This document shows, one piece after another, positions 1 to 10,854 of a stretch of 42,551 bases of DNA. The position numbers were made by a program, and so were the translations under genes. Position 1 is the first letter of the stretch, and each line of letters starts with the position of its first letter. The stretch comes from Mycoplasmataceae bacterium (GTDB taxonomy: Bacteria; Bacillota_I; Bacilli_A; Mycoplasmatales; Mycoplasmoidaceae). The stretch covers positions 1 through 42,551 of the forward strand of contig JAITHU010000029.1 in the NCBI GenBank assembly GCA_031279765.1. The letters are read 5' to 3'. The notes under the pieces are model-generated. The model was given only the letters and a program-made list of their open reading frames with translations, made no database searches and was not told the origin of the DNA.

Positions 1-2086
1 TTGCTTTATCTGAATAGCTATTATTGTATGTATATCCTCAACTACCAGGATTAATTTGAACTGATATTTTTGTATCCTTTGTTGTGAGTTGTTGACTACT
101 ATTATAGAAGCTAATACGACAATGTAATTCAGCACTTGAATTAAAACCAGTACATACTGGATATACACGATATACTTTTAAATTGTTACTACTACTTCCG
201 CCATCGCTCATATTAGGATTAATTATTTGCATATTTTTTATATCTAAAGTACATTTAGTTTTTTTATTATTATCATTTGGATCTTCGATAGGAGAAATGG
301 AATATTTTACATAATCGTATTGTTCTTTACCGGTAGTTGGAGCTTGCGCAAAAAAAGTTGCTTCTTTTGTATCGTTTCTAAAGTTATCTGGACGTTCCTC
401 AACGGAAGATGAAATATTTTGATCACTTTTTACTTTAGCAGCAAAAAATATTTCGTTATCATATTCTGTAGTACCACTAGTTTGTGTTAGGAATCATTCA
501 TATGATAAAATATCATTTGGACTAATTTCGTTATCAATATAACCAACATCGCAATATGTTTCTCCACCATCATCATTTGTTGAACCAGGAAGTAATCCAT
601 CATTTGCTGTTAAAGAAATATTAGATGTTTGAAAATTCATTCTTTTTGCTTTATATTCAGAATTTACATTTACTTGATTTGTATAAAAAGTTGGAGTTGG
701 AGGATTAAAAAAATAATAAATTGAAGTCATTTCTAATGATAATGGTTGAGAGCTTCCAACTGGATTATCTTGAGTGGTTGTTCTCAAAGTTACTGTTCCT
801 ACTTGTGGTGATCCAGAAGGTATATTAGTTCATCTAATTACACCAAATTCATCGATTTGTAAATTTCATACTCCTGGTTTTTGTGAATATTCAAAAATTA
901 TATTTTGATTTGCCGCTAATGGGACAACTGTTATATCGTAATGTCTCGCTAAATCTCCACTAATTTTATTTTGGAAAAATAATCCATTTTCCTTAATTAT
1001 TATTTTTGTTGGTGGATCATAAATGATATGAATAGTTATTTGCATCGATACATTTACAATAGGTCAAGGATTTTGGTCATCTGGTCCTATATCAAGACTT
1101 CTTACATTGATCGTTAATGAATAATCATAAATATATGTATCTAATGTTTCTCCACCAAGTAATAAATTTCAAGTTATAGTTCCGCTAGTTGGATCTATTT
1201 CAAAAATATTTGGATCAAAATCTGTTCCCCCAATTGTTCATAAAACATTTTGACGTGGGCGTTCTTGACTTAAGGAATCTAAAACGCTAGCGTTGTATTT
1301 AACAAAATATGGTGTGTGAAATTTAGCATTAACTGTTTGTGGTCCATTAATTTCTATAGATATTGGTTGTGCAAAACTATTCGAAAAAGTAATTTCTAAA
1401 TCTTCAGAAATTAAAGGAAAATTCACGCTTGTTGCTGTTATTGTTAATGAATATTCATGATCAATAGTTTGAAAAGAACTAGTTCATGAAAGTACACCAG
1501 TGTTAAAATTAATGCCGATAATTCAATCCATTCCCGGATCTTGTCGTTTTATTTGTCATGAAACATCTTGACAAGTTTGTTGTGCTGGATAAACAATTGC
1601 TGAATAATCAACGCTTCCATTTTCATAATCATCAGTGGTAGCAATGCTATTTGGTCCTTGGATAGAAATGCTAACTGCATCACATTCACTAATTACAACT
1701 GTGATATCGATATTGCCTACAATCGAAATATTCCCAAGAACACTTGTACAAAAAATTGTGAAGTTATATGTTTTTGCTTGACTATATTGTGAAACATCCG
1801 CAGCACTTCATGTAAGATCTCCTTTTATGCTATCAATTTTAATTCAATATGGACATTGTGAATCTGTTGTTCAAGTAGAATTTTCAACACTATCACCAGA
1901 TGACATATATTTTGCATTATAAAAATATTCACCATCTTCTAATAATTTACCAGTTAGTAATTGAGGACCTTCAATATTTATTCTTTCTTGTGTTGCACAT
2001 GCGTTAGCACCAAAAAATACACTCATCGAAAGAATTAATATACTTAACAAACTAAAAAATAATTTTTTTATATTTTTTTTGAACAT
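1..2086 (-). CDS. Surface lipoprotein with Ig/cadherin-like repeats (3' end outside window)
   Basis: At least 695 codons are open in one frame when TGA is Trp; the stop lies beyond the left edge. The start at 2086 (MFKKNIKKLF) is preferred over an upstream in-frame ATG at 2197, because a TATAAT box (2109-2114) and an AAGAGAG ribosome-site-like stretch lie just before it. The N-terminus is a signal peptide ending GANAC, so Cys30 is a plausible though non-canonical lipidation site. After it come about four modules, each opening with an I-x-I-x-G-P type strand (INIEGP, SISIQGP, SIEINGP) and carrying a G-x-L/I-x-W segment (KGDLTW, NTGVLSW, TSGTITW, FGVIRW), then a beta-rich stretch such as YSLTITATS. 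This pattern resembles bacterial putative-Ig (He_PIG) or cadherin-like folds. A displayed adhesin or antigen is inferred; no ligand can be named. The C-terminal anchor or further repeats are unseen. Confidence 0.85.
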
Positions 2087-2108
2087 ATTATTCTCTCTTA
2101 TGTTATTA

Positions 2109-2114
2109 ATTATA
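2109..2114 (-). promoter_or_regulatory. -10 box of the Ig-like lipoprotein gene
   Basis: A perfect TATAAT on the minus strand ends 22 nt before the ATG at 2086, leaving a short leader that contains AAGAGAG. No convincing -35 element was seen. It supports 2086 as the true start. Confidence 0.5.
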
Positions 2115-2214
2115 AATGATGTTACTGCAAAAATAAAGATTGTAAATATATTTATATTTAAAATTTTATTTTGCAAAAAATATAAAAATAGTATCATAAT
2201 AATGTTGGTTAGTC

Positions 2215-2329
2215 CAAAAGAGTAGATTGTTTACTTTTTATTGCAAACAAACTATTTCGTATTGTGAGAACATTCATTTTAAAAACGGGTCGTTTTTAGG
2301 ATTTTGAACAAACAATATAGTAAAATGGG
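2215..2329. other. Intergenic stretch between divergent lipoprotein gene and small ORF
   Basis: No gene is seen here. At 2281-2297 there is a perfect 7-bp inverted repeat (AAAAACG, 3-nt loop, CGTTTTT), which could be a small hairpin, a weak terminator or an operator. The rest is AT-rich with no recognisable element. Confidence 0.4.
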
Positions 2330-2458
2330 ATGCAAATGTCTAATGCACAAGATGAATTTTTCAAAAATGAAATATTTTTTAATGCAAAATAGACTGATGA
2401 ATCAAATTGTGATGTAATTGTAATTCAATTTGTAATAGAAGAAAAACCACACGATTAA
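2330..2458 (+). pseudogene. Degraded or chance 43-codon ORF with one in-frame TAG
   Basis: Reading from the ATG at 2330 gives 20 acidic and aromatic residues (starting MQMSNAQDEFF), an in-frame TAG at 2390-2392, then 21 more codons ending EEKPHD and TAA at 2456-2458. The second half (IVIQFVIEE) looks protein-like, and the TAA lies four bases before a strong terminator, as a real gene end would. A TATAGT-like box lies just upstream (about 2316-2321). It may be the remnant of a small gene, two tiny ORFs, or chance in AT-rich DNA. No family is recognised. Confidence 0.25.
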
Positions 2459-2461
2459 TTT

Positions 2462-2496
2462 AAAAAGTACTTGATTGCAATCAAGTACTTTTTTTT
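2462..2496. terminator. Strong bidirectional Rho-independent terminator
   Basis: A perfect 14-bp stem (arms 2462-2475 and 2480-2493) closes on TGCA and is flanked by a T-run on the plus strand and A/T-rich sequence on the other side. It lies 18 nt past the fmt stop on the minus strand and 4 nt past the small plus-strand ORF, so it can end transcription in both directions. Confidence 0.9.
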
Positions 2497-2514
2497 CTTT
2501 CTAAAACAATTTAT

Positions 2515-3450
2515 TTAAAAAAAATATTCTTCAATTTTAAAAAAATGTTTTCCGTTAATTAACTCTTTTACACTTATTGGTTTTTTTCCTGGTATTTGCA
2601 ATTTTGTAATAACAATCGTTCCGTTGTTGCAACTCACTTTTATTCCTTCTTTGCTAATATTAGTAATAGTTCCTGGATTGTTTAAAGTTTTTTCGTTTAA
2701 AAAAAATGCATCATAAATTTTTATTCTTTGATTTTCATAAACGCTATACGCTATCGGTTCATCAAATAATCCATGAATTAAATTAATAATATTTTCACCA
2801 TTTGTATTTCAATTTATTTTTTCAATTTCTGGTGTGATATTATTTGCGTATGTTGCGTTTTTATCATCTTGTTTTGCCACTTTAACATTACTTCTAAAAA
2901 AATCATTAACTTTATCTTTTATTTTTTCGTATGCTAATTTTGCAAGTTTATCATAAACTGTGCGATAAGTATCATTAGGTGAAATATCAACCGAAAATTG
3001 TTCAATAATATTTCCGGTATCTAAACCTTTATCCATATACATAAATGTTATGCCAGTTTTTTTATCACCACTTATTACCGCTCAGTGAATTGGTGCTCCA
3101 CCACGTCAACGCGGTAATAATGAAGTATGAATATTGATACACTTATATTTTGGTATATCAAGAATTGATTGCGGAATTAAATTTCCGTATGCGCAACATA
3201 TTGCCAAATCAACATCAATGGATAGCAATTTTTCTTTTATTTCAATTAATTTATTTGGTTGAAATAAAGGAATGTTTTTTTCTAATGCTAGTTTTTTTAC
3301 TTCAGAAAAAATATTTTCTTTATTTCTTCCAACTGGTTTATCTATTTTTGTAACAACACCAACTACATTTATATCAGTTATTTCTAATAGTCCTTCTAAG
3401 ACACTACGAGCTATTTTAGGTGTACCGAAAAATAAAACATTCTTTGACAT
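2515..3450 (-). CDS. fmt: Methionyl-tRNA formyltransferase
   Basis: The 311-residue product has the usual family length. Fmt formylates initiator Met-tRNA in the cytoplasm using 10-formyl-tetrahydrofolate. The N-terminal Rossmann-like start is NVLFFGTPKIARSVLEGL. The catalytic region reads INIHTSLLPRWRGGAPIHW with Asn106 and His108 in place, and the third catalytic residue is Asp144 in MDKGLDTG. Both Trp residues of the RWRGGAPIHW signature are TGA codons, direct evidence for the alternative code. The ~100-residue C-terminal domain, which binds tRNA in this family, runs to EEYFF-K. The gene starts immediately after the stop of the upstream membrane protein gene (no gap), so the two are co-transcribed, and it ends at the terminator at 2462-2496. 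Confidence 0.97.
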
Positions 3451-4368
3451 TTATATTCTTTTCTTTTCTAATGAATTTATTTTTTCTTGTTGCTTTTTTT
3501 CTTTCGCGGCCATTTTTTCTAATTTTTTTATTTCTTTTTTTTCTTTATGAGATGTTGGTTGTACTTGTTCAATAATTTTTTGTTTTACTTGTTTGTTTGA
3601 CATGCCAGAAAAAGGATTGTCTCTATCTGCTTTATTGTAATCATCAACTCTTTTACGTGCTTGTTTAATAAGTTTTTTTGTACGATTTTTCGATTCCTTG
3701 CTAAGAGCAATATCATTGGCAAATAACGTTTCTTCTTCAATTGGTTTATCAATAACAATAGGACTTTTTGTTTGAAATAAAACAGCAAGCATAAACAAAT
3801 AATCTAATTTTATTGCTGGTAGTTTTTTTTCGCCTTTATATTTTTTATCATCATTAATTTTTCCATGAATACTATGTGATTTATGTGTTCCTGGAAATAA
3901 TGTATCGAACATATGACCTAGAATACCACGATTATCTATTGCTTCTTTTAAAAAACCAGTTGCCATACTTGTAAATTGTTGTTTTCTTTGAAGTTTAAAA
4001 CGTCACAACAATAGTGAAGCTAAAAATCCAAAAGGTAAACAAAAAAATACGAATCAATGATAACGGGCTATTCATTTTGGCGAAGTAAGAATGATTTTAG
4101 ATTTACTAGCTGCAATAGCACTAGGTAATAATATTACGATTGCTCATGCAAAATTTATTGTTAATGTACTATATATAGGAGAGTTAAGACCAGTTTCCAT
4201 AAAAAATCATAAAACTAGATCGTTCGGAAAAACGTATAACGAAGTATAAAAAGCAAGAACTACTTGAATAAAAATAGCAAAGTACAATTGAAATCAAATT
4301 ATTTTGAATCCAATAATTCTTGCATATGCTATTTTTTCTTCACTATAAACGCGTTTTTTCAAAAACAT
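3451..4368 (-). CDS. Hypothetical multi-pass membrane protein with lysine-rich cytoplasmic tail
   Basis: The product has 305 residues from the ATG at 4368 (MFLKKRVYSEEK). Three to four hydrophobic segments occupy about residues 15-130 (around FKIIWFQLYFAIFIQVVLAF, FAWAIVILLPSAIAAS and WFVFFCLPFGFLASLLL). A soluble region follows, whose last ~90 residues are Lys/Glu-rich and probably coiled-coil (EIKKLEKMAAKEKKQQEKIN), predicted cytoplasmic. I do not recognise the family; it looks like a mollicute-restricted protein. It is the first gene of a two-gene unit with fmt (0-bp spacing), transcribed from a TATAAT 13 nt upstream of the ATG. Six TGA codons or so are read as Trp, several in the membrane segments. 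Confidence 0.85.
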
Positions 4369-4381
4369 AAACTATATTAAA

Positions 4382-4387
4382 ATTATA
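4382..4387 (-). promoter_or_regulatory. -10 box for the membrane protein-fmt unit
   Basis: A perfect TATAAT on the minus strand sits 13 nt before the ATG at 4368. The predicted leader is only a few bases long and has no Shine-Dalgarno sequence. Confidence 0.45.
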
Positions 4388-4404
4388 CTTTTAAATTATT
4401 GTAT

Positions 4405-4434
4405 AAAAAATCTATCTATAGATAATTATTTTTT
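4405..4434 (-). terminator. Probable terminator of the plsX-rnc-smc-ftsY operon
   Basis: An inverted repeat centred on TATCTATAGATA is bounded by AAAAAAT and ATTTTTT arms, giving an A/U-rich hairpin with a U-run, downstream of the ftsY stop and upstream of the next promoter. A second perfect 7-bp repeat (ATTAATT / AATTAAT, 4453-4470) overlaps the ftsY stop. Both are weak stems typical of AT-rich genomes. Confidence 0.5.
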
Positions 4435-4465
4435 AGAATTGTTTATAGATGCATTAATTTTTTAA

Positions 4466-5500
4466 TTAATTATCATCTTTTAAGTTTAGTTCCTTTGTAA
4501 TTCCGTCGATAAACATTTCTAAATCAAACACTTCTAAATCTTCTAATTTTTCTCCGAAACCAATAAATTTTACTGGTAAATTAAATGCATCTTTTATTGA
4601 TAATATAATTCCACCCTTTGATGAACTATCCATTTTTGTTAAAATGATACCGCTTAATTTTGTTACTTCATTAAAAGCTTTTGCTTGCATAATACCGTTT
4701 TGACCAGTTGTTGCATCAATTACTAGTAACGATTCGCAAGGTTGTTCTGGATCGAAACGTTTAATTATGTTATCTATTTTTTTTAATTCATTCATTAGAT
4801 TAACTTTGTTTTGCAGACGTCCAGAAGTATCGCATAATACAATATCAATTTTATTATTTGTGGCATATTCTAATCCTTTATAAATTACATAAGCAGGATC
4901 TTGTCCATCTTTTTCTGGTTTAAAAATATTAATTTTTAGTCGTTCAGCTCATGTTGCTAATTGTGCAACTGCTCCAGCACGGAAAGTATCACCAGCAATT
5001 AGTAACACACTTTTTTTTTGCGAAATAAAGCGATTTGCTAATTTAGCAATAGTTGTTGTTTTTCCTACACCGTTAACGCCAGTAACTAAAATAACGTTTA
5101 GTTTATCATTTTTAATATTAATATCTGTATTAATATCTGTATCTTGAATGTAATAAACAAAAAGTTTATCAACAATAATTTGTTTTATTAATTCCGGATC
5201 ATCTACATTTTGAATTTTTATTTCATCAACAATTGCATCTAATATTTTTTGTGTAGATTTTGTTCCGATATCAAATTTAATTAATGTTTCTTCTATTTCA
5301 GCTATTAATTCATCATCAAGTTTTCTTTTCTTTTTAAGAATATTATTAATTGATTCATTTAATAATGATGATGAACGATATAATCCTTGATCAAATTTTT
5401 TTTGTTCTATTTGGCTATTTTCTTCATTTTTTTCTTTTATTTGTTTACTTACTGTTTTTTTATGAACAACTAAATTTTTTAATTTTGAAAAGAACCCCAT
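4466..5500 (-). CDS. ftsY: Signal recognition particle receptor FtsY
   Basis: This 344-residue SRP-family GTPase docks ribosome-SRP complexes at the membrane for co-translational insertion. An N-terminal charged region (residues 1-55, Lys/Glu-rich) replaces the long acidic A domain of larger bacteria. The helical N domain follows, then the NG core: Walker [10 protein letters not shown] (about 141-149), [11 protein letters not shown] (171-181), G3 DTSGR (224-228) and TKMD (288-291), ending with [13 protein letters not shown]. Trp184, just after the AQLAT segment, is TGA. Its ATG overlaps the smc stop by one base (TAATG), so translation is likely coupled. It is the last gene of the five-gene operon. 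Confidence 0.97.
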
Positions 5501-8493
5501 TATTTTTTCTTTTTATTTTCTTTTTTTGTTGTATCTTCTTCGTTTATTTCGTCAATTGTATTTTTAGCTTGCGAAAGAGAAATTTTATATACACTTGTAA
5601 TTCCTCGTGTTTGCATTGTAGCACCGAATAAACAATCACATCGTTCCATAGTTCCGGCACGGTGAGTTATTACAATAAATTGTGTTAGTTCGGAGTTACG
5701 ATGAATAATATTGCCAAAACGTTCCACGTTTGCAGGATCCAATGCTGATTCAGCTTCATCAAGAATAACTAAAGGAAAAGTTTTATTTTTTAAAATAGCA
5801 AACAAAATTGATAAAGCTACTAATGATTTTTCTCCACCAGAAAGTAAGTTTAAATGAGCAGTATTTTTTCCAGGAGGAGTTGCGATAACTTCTATACCAG
5901 AAGTTAAAATATCATCAGGATTTGTATATTCAAGTTGACATTTACCACCACCAAATAAAAATTTAAATATATCAATTAGTGATGCGTTTGTTTTTTCAAT
6001 TATGTTTGAAAAATCATGCTTAGCTTTTTTATCAAGCTCCATAATTGTTGAATTAATATTATTGTGTGCTTTTTCAAGTTCGCTTCTTTGCGAAGATAAT
6101 TTTTCATATCTTTCTTGTTTTTCTTCTAATTCTCCAACAGCATCAAAATTTATTGATCCTAAACGTTCCATTTCGTCTTCTAATTTTTCGATTGTTTCAC
6201 GTGCTTGTTGTTCAGACATCGGTAATTCACTTTGATAATTTTCTGTTGCATATTCAATAGTCATTTTATAATTTTTGTTTATTTTTTCTCTAATGTTTTC
6301 AATAGCCATTTCGCATTTGCTTTTATTTTTTTCTTGTTCAAACATTACATCACGATTTTTATCTTTTTGTGTACGCACTTCATTTAATTTTGATTCTAAA
6401 TCTTCAACACGACTTTTATTTATTGTTTTATTTTGACGTGAAACATTCAAATTAACATTAATTTTTTCTTTTTTTGTATTTAAACTTGCAATTTTCTTTT
6501 CTAATGTATTTTCTTCGTTATTATCTTTCTTATTATTTTTTCCTTTTCCGGTAGCTTGTTTTAATTGTTCGTATTCTATTTCAAATTTATATAAATCATT
6601 TTGATTCATTTTTATTATATTTTCGTAACGATCAAGTAAAATTTTTCTTTCATTTTGTTTATTTTCGTTTTCTTGATATTCAGAATTTATTTTTTCTAAA
6701 TTAATTCTTGCTGTCGTTAATTCACTAGAAATAGCAGTAAAATTTTCATCCAATAATTTGATACGTTTTTCTGGATTAATAGCTAAAGAATTAGCACGAT
6801 TAAAACCACCAGTAATCGCTCCGCCAGGAGAGATGATATCACCATCAAGTGTTACGATACGATACATTTTGTACGTATATTTAGAGATTGTTGTAGCATC
6901 ATTTATTTCGTTAGCGATAATAACCGATCCAAGTAAATTTCTAAATAAATTATCATATTTATTGGCATATTTAACAAGTGTGTTTGCGATACCAATAAAA
7001 CCTGGCAATGTTTCAATAACCGTTTTGAATTCATCTTTTATTTCACGAGGTTTAATCGCATCCAAAGGAAGAAACGTTGCTCTACCAACACGATTACTTT
7101 TTAGAAAATTTACTGCTTCTTCAGCATCAGATGTTAATTCGGTTACAATATCATTAACACTTCCACCTAAAGCGATAGAAATTGCTTTTTCGTATTTTTC
7201 ATCAACGCTTATGAATTCTTTAACCATTCCACAAATTCCTGTGAGAGCACGTTTATTTTCTATAATTATTCGTTGTGCATTTTGTGTGTAGTCTCTATTT
7301 GAAGACATTTGTTGTAAAACGTTTATTTCTGAACGAATACTAGCAAGTTGGTTATCTTTTGTTCTAATATCATCTTCTAATGTTTGTTTCTGTTTTAATG
7401 AATTTGTAATTACTTCACTATATATTTCTATTTCATCATTAAATTTTTTAACATTTTCTTCTGCGTTTGTAATATCAAATTTTATACTAGAAATCAAATC
7501 TTGATATGCTGATATTTTTTTTTCAATATTTGTTCCTGTTAAATCGTTTTGCAAACTTGCTTTAATTGAAGATTTAGTTATTTCTAATTTGTTTATTTCA
7601 TCGTTAATTTTATTTAATTCAATATTGCAATTTTCTACTTCTTCATCAGCATCTTCAAGATTTTTTTTTAGAAGTTTTAATGTTTCATTTATCTGGTGTT
7701 CTTCAGGTTCGAATGTTTTTAAATCATCTTTAGATTTTATTAATTCGTTATTAATTGTTGTCAATGTACGTTGATAATAAATTAAATCTTTAACTGAAAT
7801 TGTTAAATCTAATTGCATAAGTTGTTTACGCAAATTACCGTACTCCTTTGCTTTTTCTGCTTGTTTCGAAAGTTTTTTAACATCTAATGCTAACTCATCT
7901 GTTATGGTAACAATTTTTTCAAGATTTTCAGTAACTCTTGCTAATTGATTTTCTGCTTCTTGTTTGCGTTTTGTATATAAACCAATTCCAGCAGCTTCTT
8001 CAAAAATTTTTCGTCGTTCTTCCGCTTTAGCTTCAGCGAATCATTGAACTGTACCTTGAGAAATTATTCCTAATGAATCGCGTGATAATCCTGTATCAAG
8101 AAATATTTCTTGAATGTCTTTTAATTTAGCTGGCTCATCGTTAATAAAATATTCATTTCCACTTGTACCTCTTGTTATTTTTCGTGTAATACTTATTTCG
8201 TCAGTTTCATCATAATGAAGAAATTTTTTCGAATTGTCGAATACTAATGTTACGCTTGCTGTTTTTGCTTGTTCATGTCCTTGAGAACCATGAAAAATAA
8301 CATCTTCAGAACTTTTTCCTCGTAAAATTTTATTTGATTTTTCACCTAGTACTCATTTAATTGCATCTACTACATTTGATTTGCCAGAACCGTTTGGACC
8401 TACAATACCAGACATTGTTTCATTAAATGTAATTTCTGTTTTTGTTGCGAATGATTTAAATCCGGAAGCAATAAATTTTTTTAAAAATATCAT
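5500..8493 (-). CDS. smc: Chromosome segregation ATPase SMC
   Basis: The 997-residue product is at the short end for bacterial SMC but complete. SMC forms an ATP-driven clamp that extrudes DNA loops with ScpA and ScpB, neither of which is in this window. Visible parts: head Walker [10 protein letters not shown] (32-40), Q-loop region [17 protein letters not shown], a first long coiled coil, a hinge at about residues 415-570 ending in the Gly-rich SPGGAITGG, the return coil, then ABC signature LSGGEKS (884-890) and Walker [13 protein letters not shown] (from about 908), and the His switch VITHRAGT. The C-terminus is a short Lys-rich tail. The start [15 protein letters not shown] is the standard SMC beginning, four bases after the end of rnc's coding sequence. 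The frame reads through TGA at the conserved KWVLGEKS segment. Confidence 0.97.
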
Positions 8494-8494
8494 C

Positions 8495-9175
8495 TTATTT
8501 TATTCTAATACATTTATTGTACGCTTCTTTTGCAGCTTTAATTTGTGCACGTTTAATATTTTCGTCTTTTGCTATGCTGTATTTTGTATTATTATTTCAT
8601 AGTTCTACTGTGTATTCTTTATTTTCGTATTTTGTTGTTGCATAACGAATATCTGTTTTTCCATTTTTTTGCATCAATTCTTGGAAAAGACTTTTTCAAT
8701 CTTTAAATTCATTTAGTGCATTTATTTCAAAATAATGAATAATTGTTCGTTTTAGAATTTGGTAACATTTTTTTTCATTTTGATCTAAAAAAACAGCTCC
8801 AATAAATGCTTCGAATGAATCTTCTAAAATATTATCAGTTATCTTGTTATCGTTTTTTGATAATGAATTACCTACTAAAATAATATTTTCAAAAAGTAAC
8901 TCTTTCGCAGCACGCACAAGTGTTCCAGATTGAACAATAATATTTCTAGCTTTTGACATGTCACCTTCATTCATTTCTAAATGTTTTTTATATAAATGTT
9001 CTGTTACTATTTTTTGGATAATTGCATCACCTAAAAATTCTAATCTTTCGTATGAATAATCTAAGTGATTATCATTTTTGTATGAAGAATGTGTGAATGC
9101 TTCTAAATATATAGAATAATTGTTTGGTTTAATTTGAAATTTTTCAAATAATTTCTCTAAATATTGATTATCCAT
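8495..9175 (-). CDS. rnc: Ribonuclease III
   Basis: The 226-residue enzyme cuts double-stranded RNA (rRNA precursors and structured mRNAs). The nuclease domain carries YERLEFLGD (residues 42-50; acidic residues Glu43, Glu46, Asp50) and LEDSFEAFIGAVFLD (Asp119, Glu122), the full Mg2+-binding set. The last ~70 residues form a double-stranded-RNA-binding domain (WKSLFQELMQKNG, then IKRAQIKAAKEAYNKC), reached by reading two TGA codons as Trp. The ATG lies inside the last codons of plsX (8-nt overlap) and its stop is one base before the smc ATG. This plsX-rnc-smc-ftsY order is common in Gram-positive lineages. Confidence 0.96.
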
Positions 9176-10163
9176 TATTGTTTATACTTTCCTTAATTTT
9201 ATTAATAATATCATTTTTTACACAATTGTAAAGCATTTCAAGCGAACTATAAAATTGTTTTTTATCAGCACTTCCGTGTGTTTTAACAACAGTTTTATTT
9301 AAACCAATTACTAATGCACCAGCATTTCGTTTGTAATCAAATGTCTTAACAATTTTTTTTATAACACCAAGTGAAAAAATAAAGCCTAATCAATTAAAGA
9401 TTTTTTTGTAACTATTTTTTAATACTAGTGCAACTGATTTTAATGATCCCTCTAATGTTTTAAGAACTAAATTTCCACTGTAACCGTCACACACAAGGAT
9501 ATCAATATTCCCTCTCATTATTTCGCGTGGTTCAACAAAACCAACATAATTAATCTTTTTATTTTGTTTTAATAATTCATTTCCATCTTTGTGAAAATCA
9601 AAGCCTTTTGTTTCTTCTGCACCGATATTTAAAATACCGATTTTTGGCGAATCAATTTTACAAACATTTTTGCAATACAAGTTTGCCATTAAAGCAAAAT
9701 TATATAAATCATTACCATTACATTCTTTGTTAGCACCAACATCAATTAAATAAATATTTTTATTATTTTTAATAGTCGGTATACACGGCATAAAACCAGG
9801 TTTGCTAATATTATTAATTGGTTTTACTAATAAATATGATAATGCAACGAAACAACCTGTATTTCCAGCAGATAATACACCATCCCCTTCATTGTTAACA
9901 AGTTTAGATAATGCAACATACATTGATGTATTTTTGTTGCGAATTATTTTCAAAGGATCATCGTTCATTTTTACATATTCAGAAGTATGAAAAATTTTAA
10001 TAAAAAAATTATCAGAACTTTTCAAACAAGAACTTATTTCCTTTTCGTTGCCAATTAATAAAAAGTTAACATCAGAATGTCTGATGTGAAAATCACGACA
10101 AGCATCAACAGCTTCTTTTATATCGTTTTCAAAACCCATTACATCAACTATTAATGTCATCAT
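9168..10163 (-). CDS. plsX: Phosphate acyltransferase PlsX
   Basis: The 331-residue peripheral membrane enzyme converts acyl-ACP or acyl donors to acyl-phosphate, the donor for PlsY in phosphatidic acid synthesis. It opens with TLIVDVMGFEND, the counterpart of the usual DAMGGD motif, with the second Gly replaced. SAGNTG is at 98-103, followed by DVGAN and CDGYSGNLVLKTLEG, all family hallmarks. Two adjacent ATGs exist (10163 and 10160). A TATAAT at 10168-10173 is so close that a transcript starting there might use the second ATG without a leader, although the gene is also 34 nt downstream of another minus-strand gene. It overlaps rnc by 8 nt. Confidence 0.94.
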
Positions 10164-10197
10164 TTTAATTATAATATTTGTTTTTTTATAAACATTT

Positions 10198-10794
10198 CTA
10201 TTTTTTTTTCTTTTTTTGTTGTTTTTTATATATTTGTGCTAGTTTGTATTCTTCTGCAGCTTTAATTGGAGCAATTCATTCCATTTCTTTATCATAATCT
10301 TTTTCGCCATTAATAACGATCTTACGATCTGTAGTTTTTTTGTCAATTCTTTTTTCTACTACTTCACATTCGATACAACGTGGTTGATAAATTTCGTTAG
10401 TTTTTGCATCGCGTAAACTAAAACATAAAACATATATATTTTTTAGATAATCAGGTTCTAATGGTTTTCCGCTAGCTAATAATTCTTTTCTTTCGTTTTC
10501 TTTTTGCCAACGACGAATTTTTATTTCATATTTTTTTTTATTTTTAAGGTAATGTGATTGGATCGGATTAACATAATTTTCGTGATTACGTTTTATAAAA
10601 TATGAATCATATATTTCCTTACCATAGATTCCTTCTTTTTTTAAAAATTCCTTAATAGTTTTTCACACTTCATCTTCGCGATTTTTGCGTACACTTACAC
10701 CTTTAAGTATTTTATTTTCTTTTCTTTTTTTCATTCGAAAATAAAATATTACACCTATTATTAAAACCAATAAAATTATTACACTTTCGCTCAT
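10198..10794 (-). CDS. Hypothetical single-pass membrane protein
   Basis: The product has 198 residues from the ATG at 10794, too fragmented by TGA codons to show under the standard code. An N-terminal membrane anchor (about residues 4-20, VIILLVLIIGVIFYF) is followed by a basic stop-transfer stretch (RMKKRKENK) and a ~170-residue charged, probably cytoplasmic domain with only two visible cysteines (PRCIECEVV) and a Lys-rich end. I do not recognise a family. The first third contains EDEVWKTIKEFLKKEGIYGKE, the C-terminal part KAAEEYKLAQIYKK. It is the first gene of the operon leading to plsX (34-nt gap) and shares a divergent promoter region with rpsT. A membrane-localised partner of PlsX or RNase III is possible but only guilt by association. 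Confidence 0.8.
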
Positions 10795-10814
10795 CGTGGT
10801 AAGTATTTAATTAA

Positions 10815-10820
10815 ATTATA
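10815..10820 (-). promoter_or_regulatory. -10 box for the plsX operon
   Basis: A minus-strand TATAAT lies 20 nt before the ATG at 10794, in the 60-bp divergent region shared with rpsT. No clear -35 was found. Confidence 0.4.
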
Positions 10821-10826
10821 TAACTA

Positions 10827-10837
10827 TATAATATAAT
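10827..10837 (+). promoter_or_regulatory. Overlapping -10 boxes for rpsT
   Basis: Two overlapping TATAAT hexamers (10827-10832 and 10832-10837) lie 17-22 nt before the rpsT ATG. The leader would be roughly 10-16 nt and lacks a Shine-Dalgarno sequence. Confidence 0.45.
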
Positions 10838-10854
10838 TGATATTGATATAAATA

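Noticed and set aside
2087-2197. Upstream start (2197) for the Ig-like lipoprotein
   Set aside because: It would place the promoter-like TATAAT inside the gene and put a second hydrophobic stretch before a normal signal peptide; the start at 2086 is better.
6758-7291. 177-codon plus-strand ORF opposite smc
   Set aside because: It is antisense to a clearly conserved part of SMC (hinge region) and has no recognisable features of its own.
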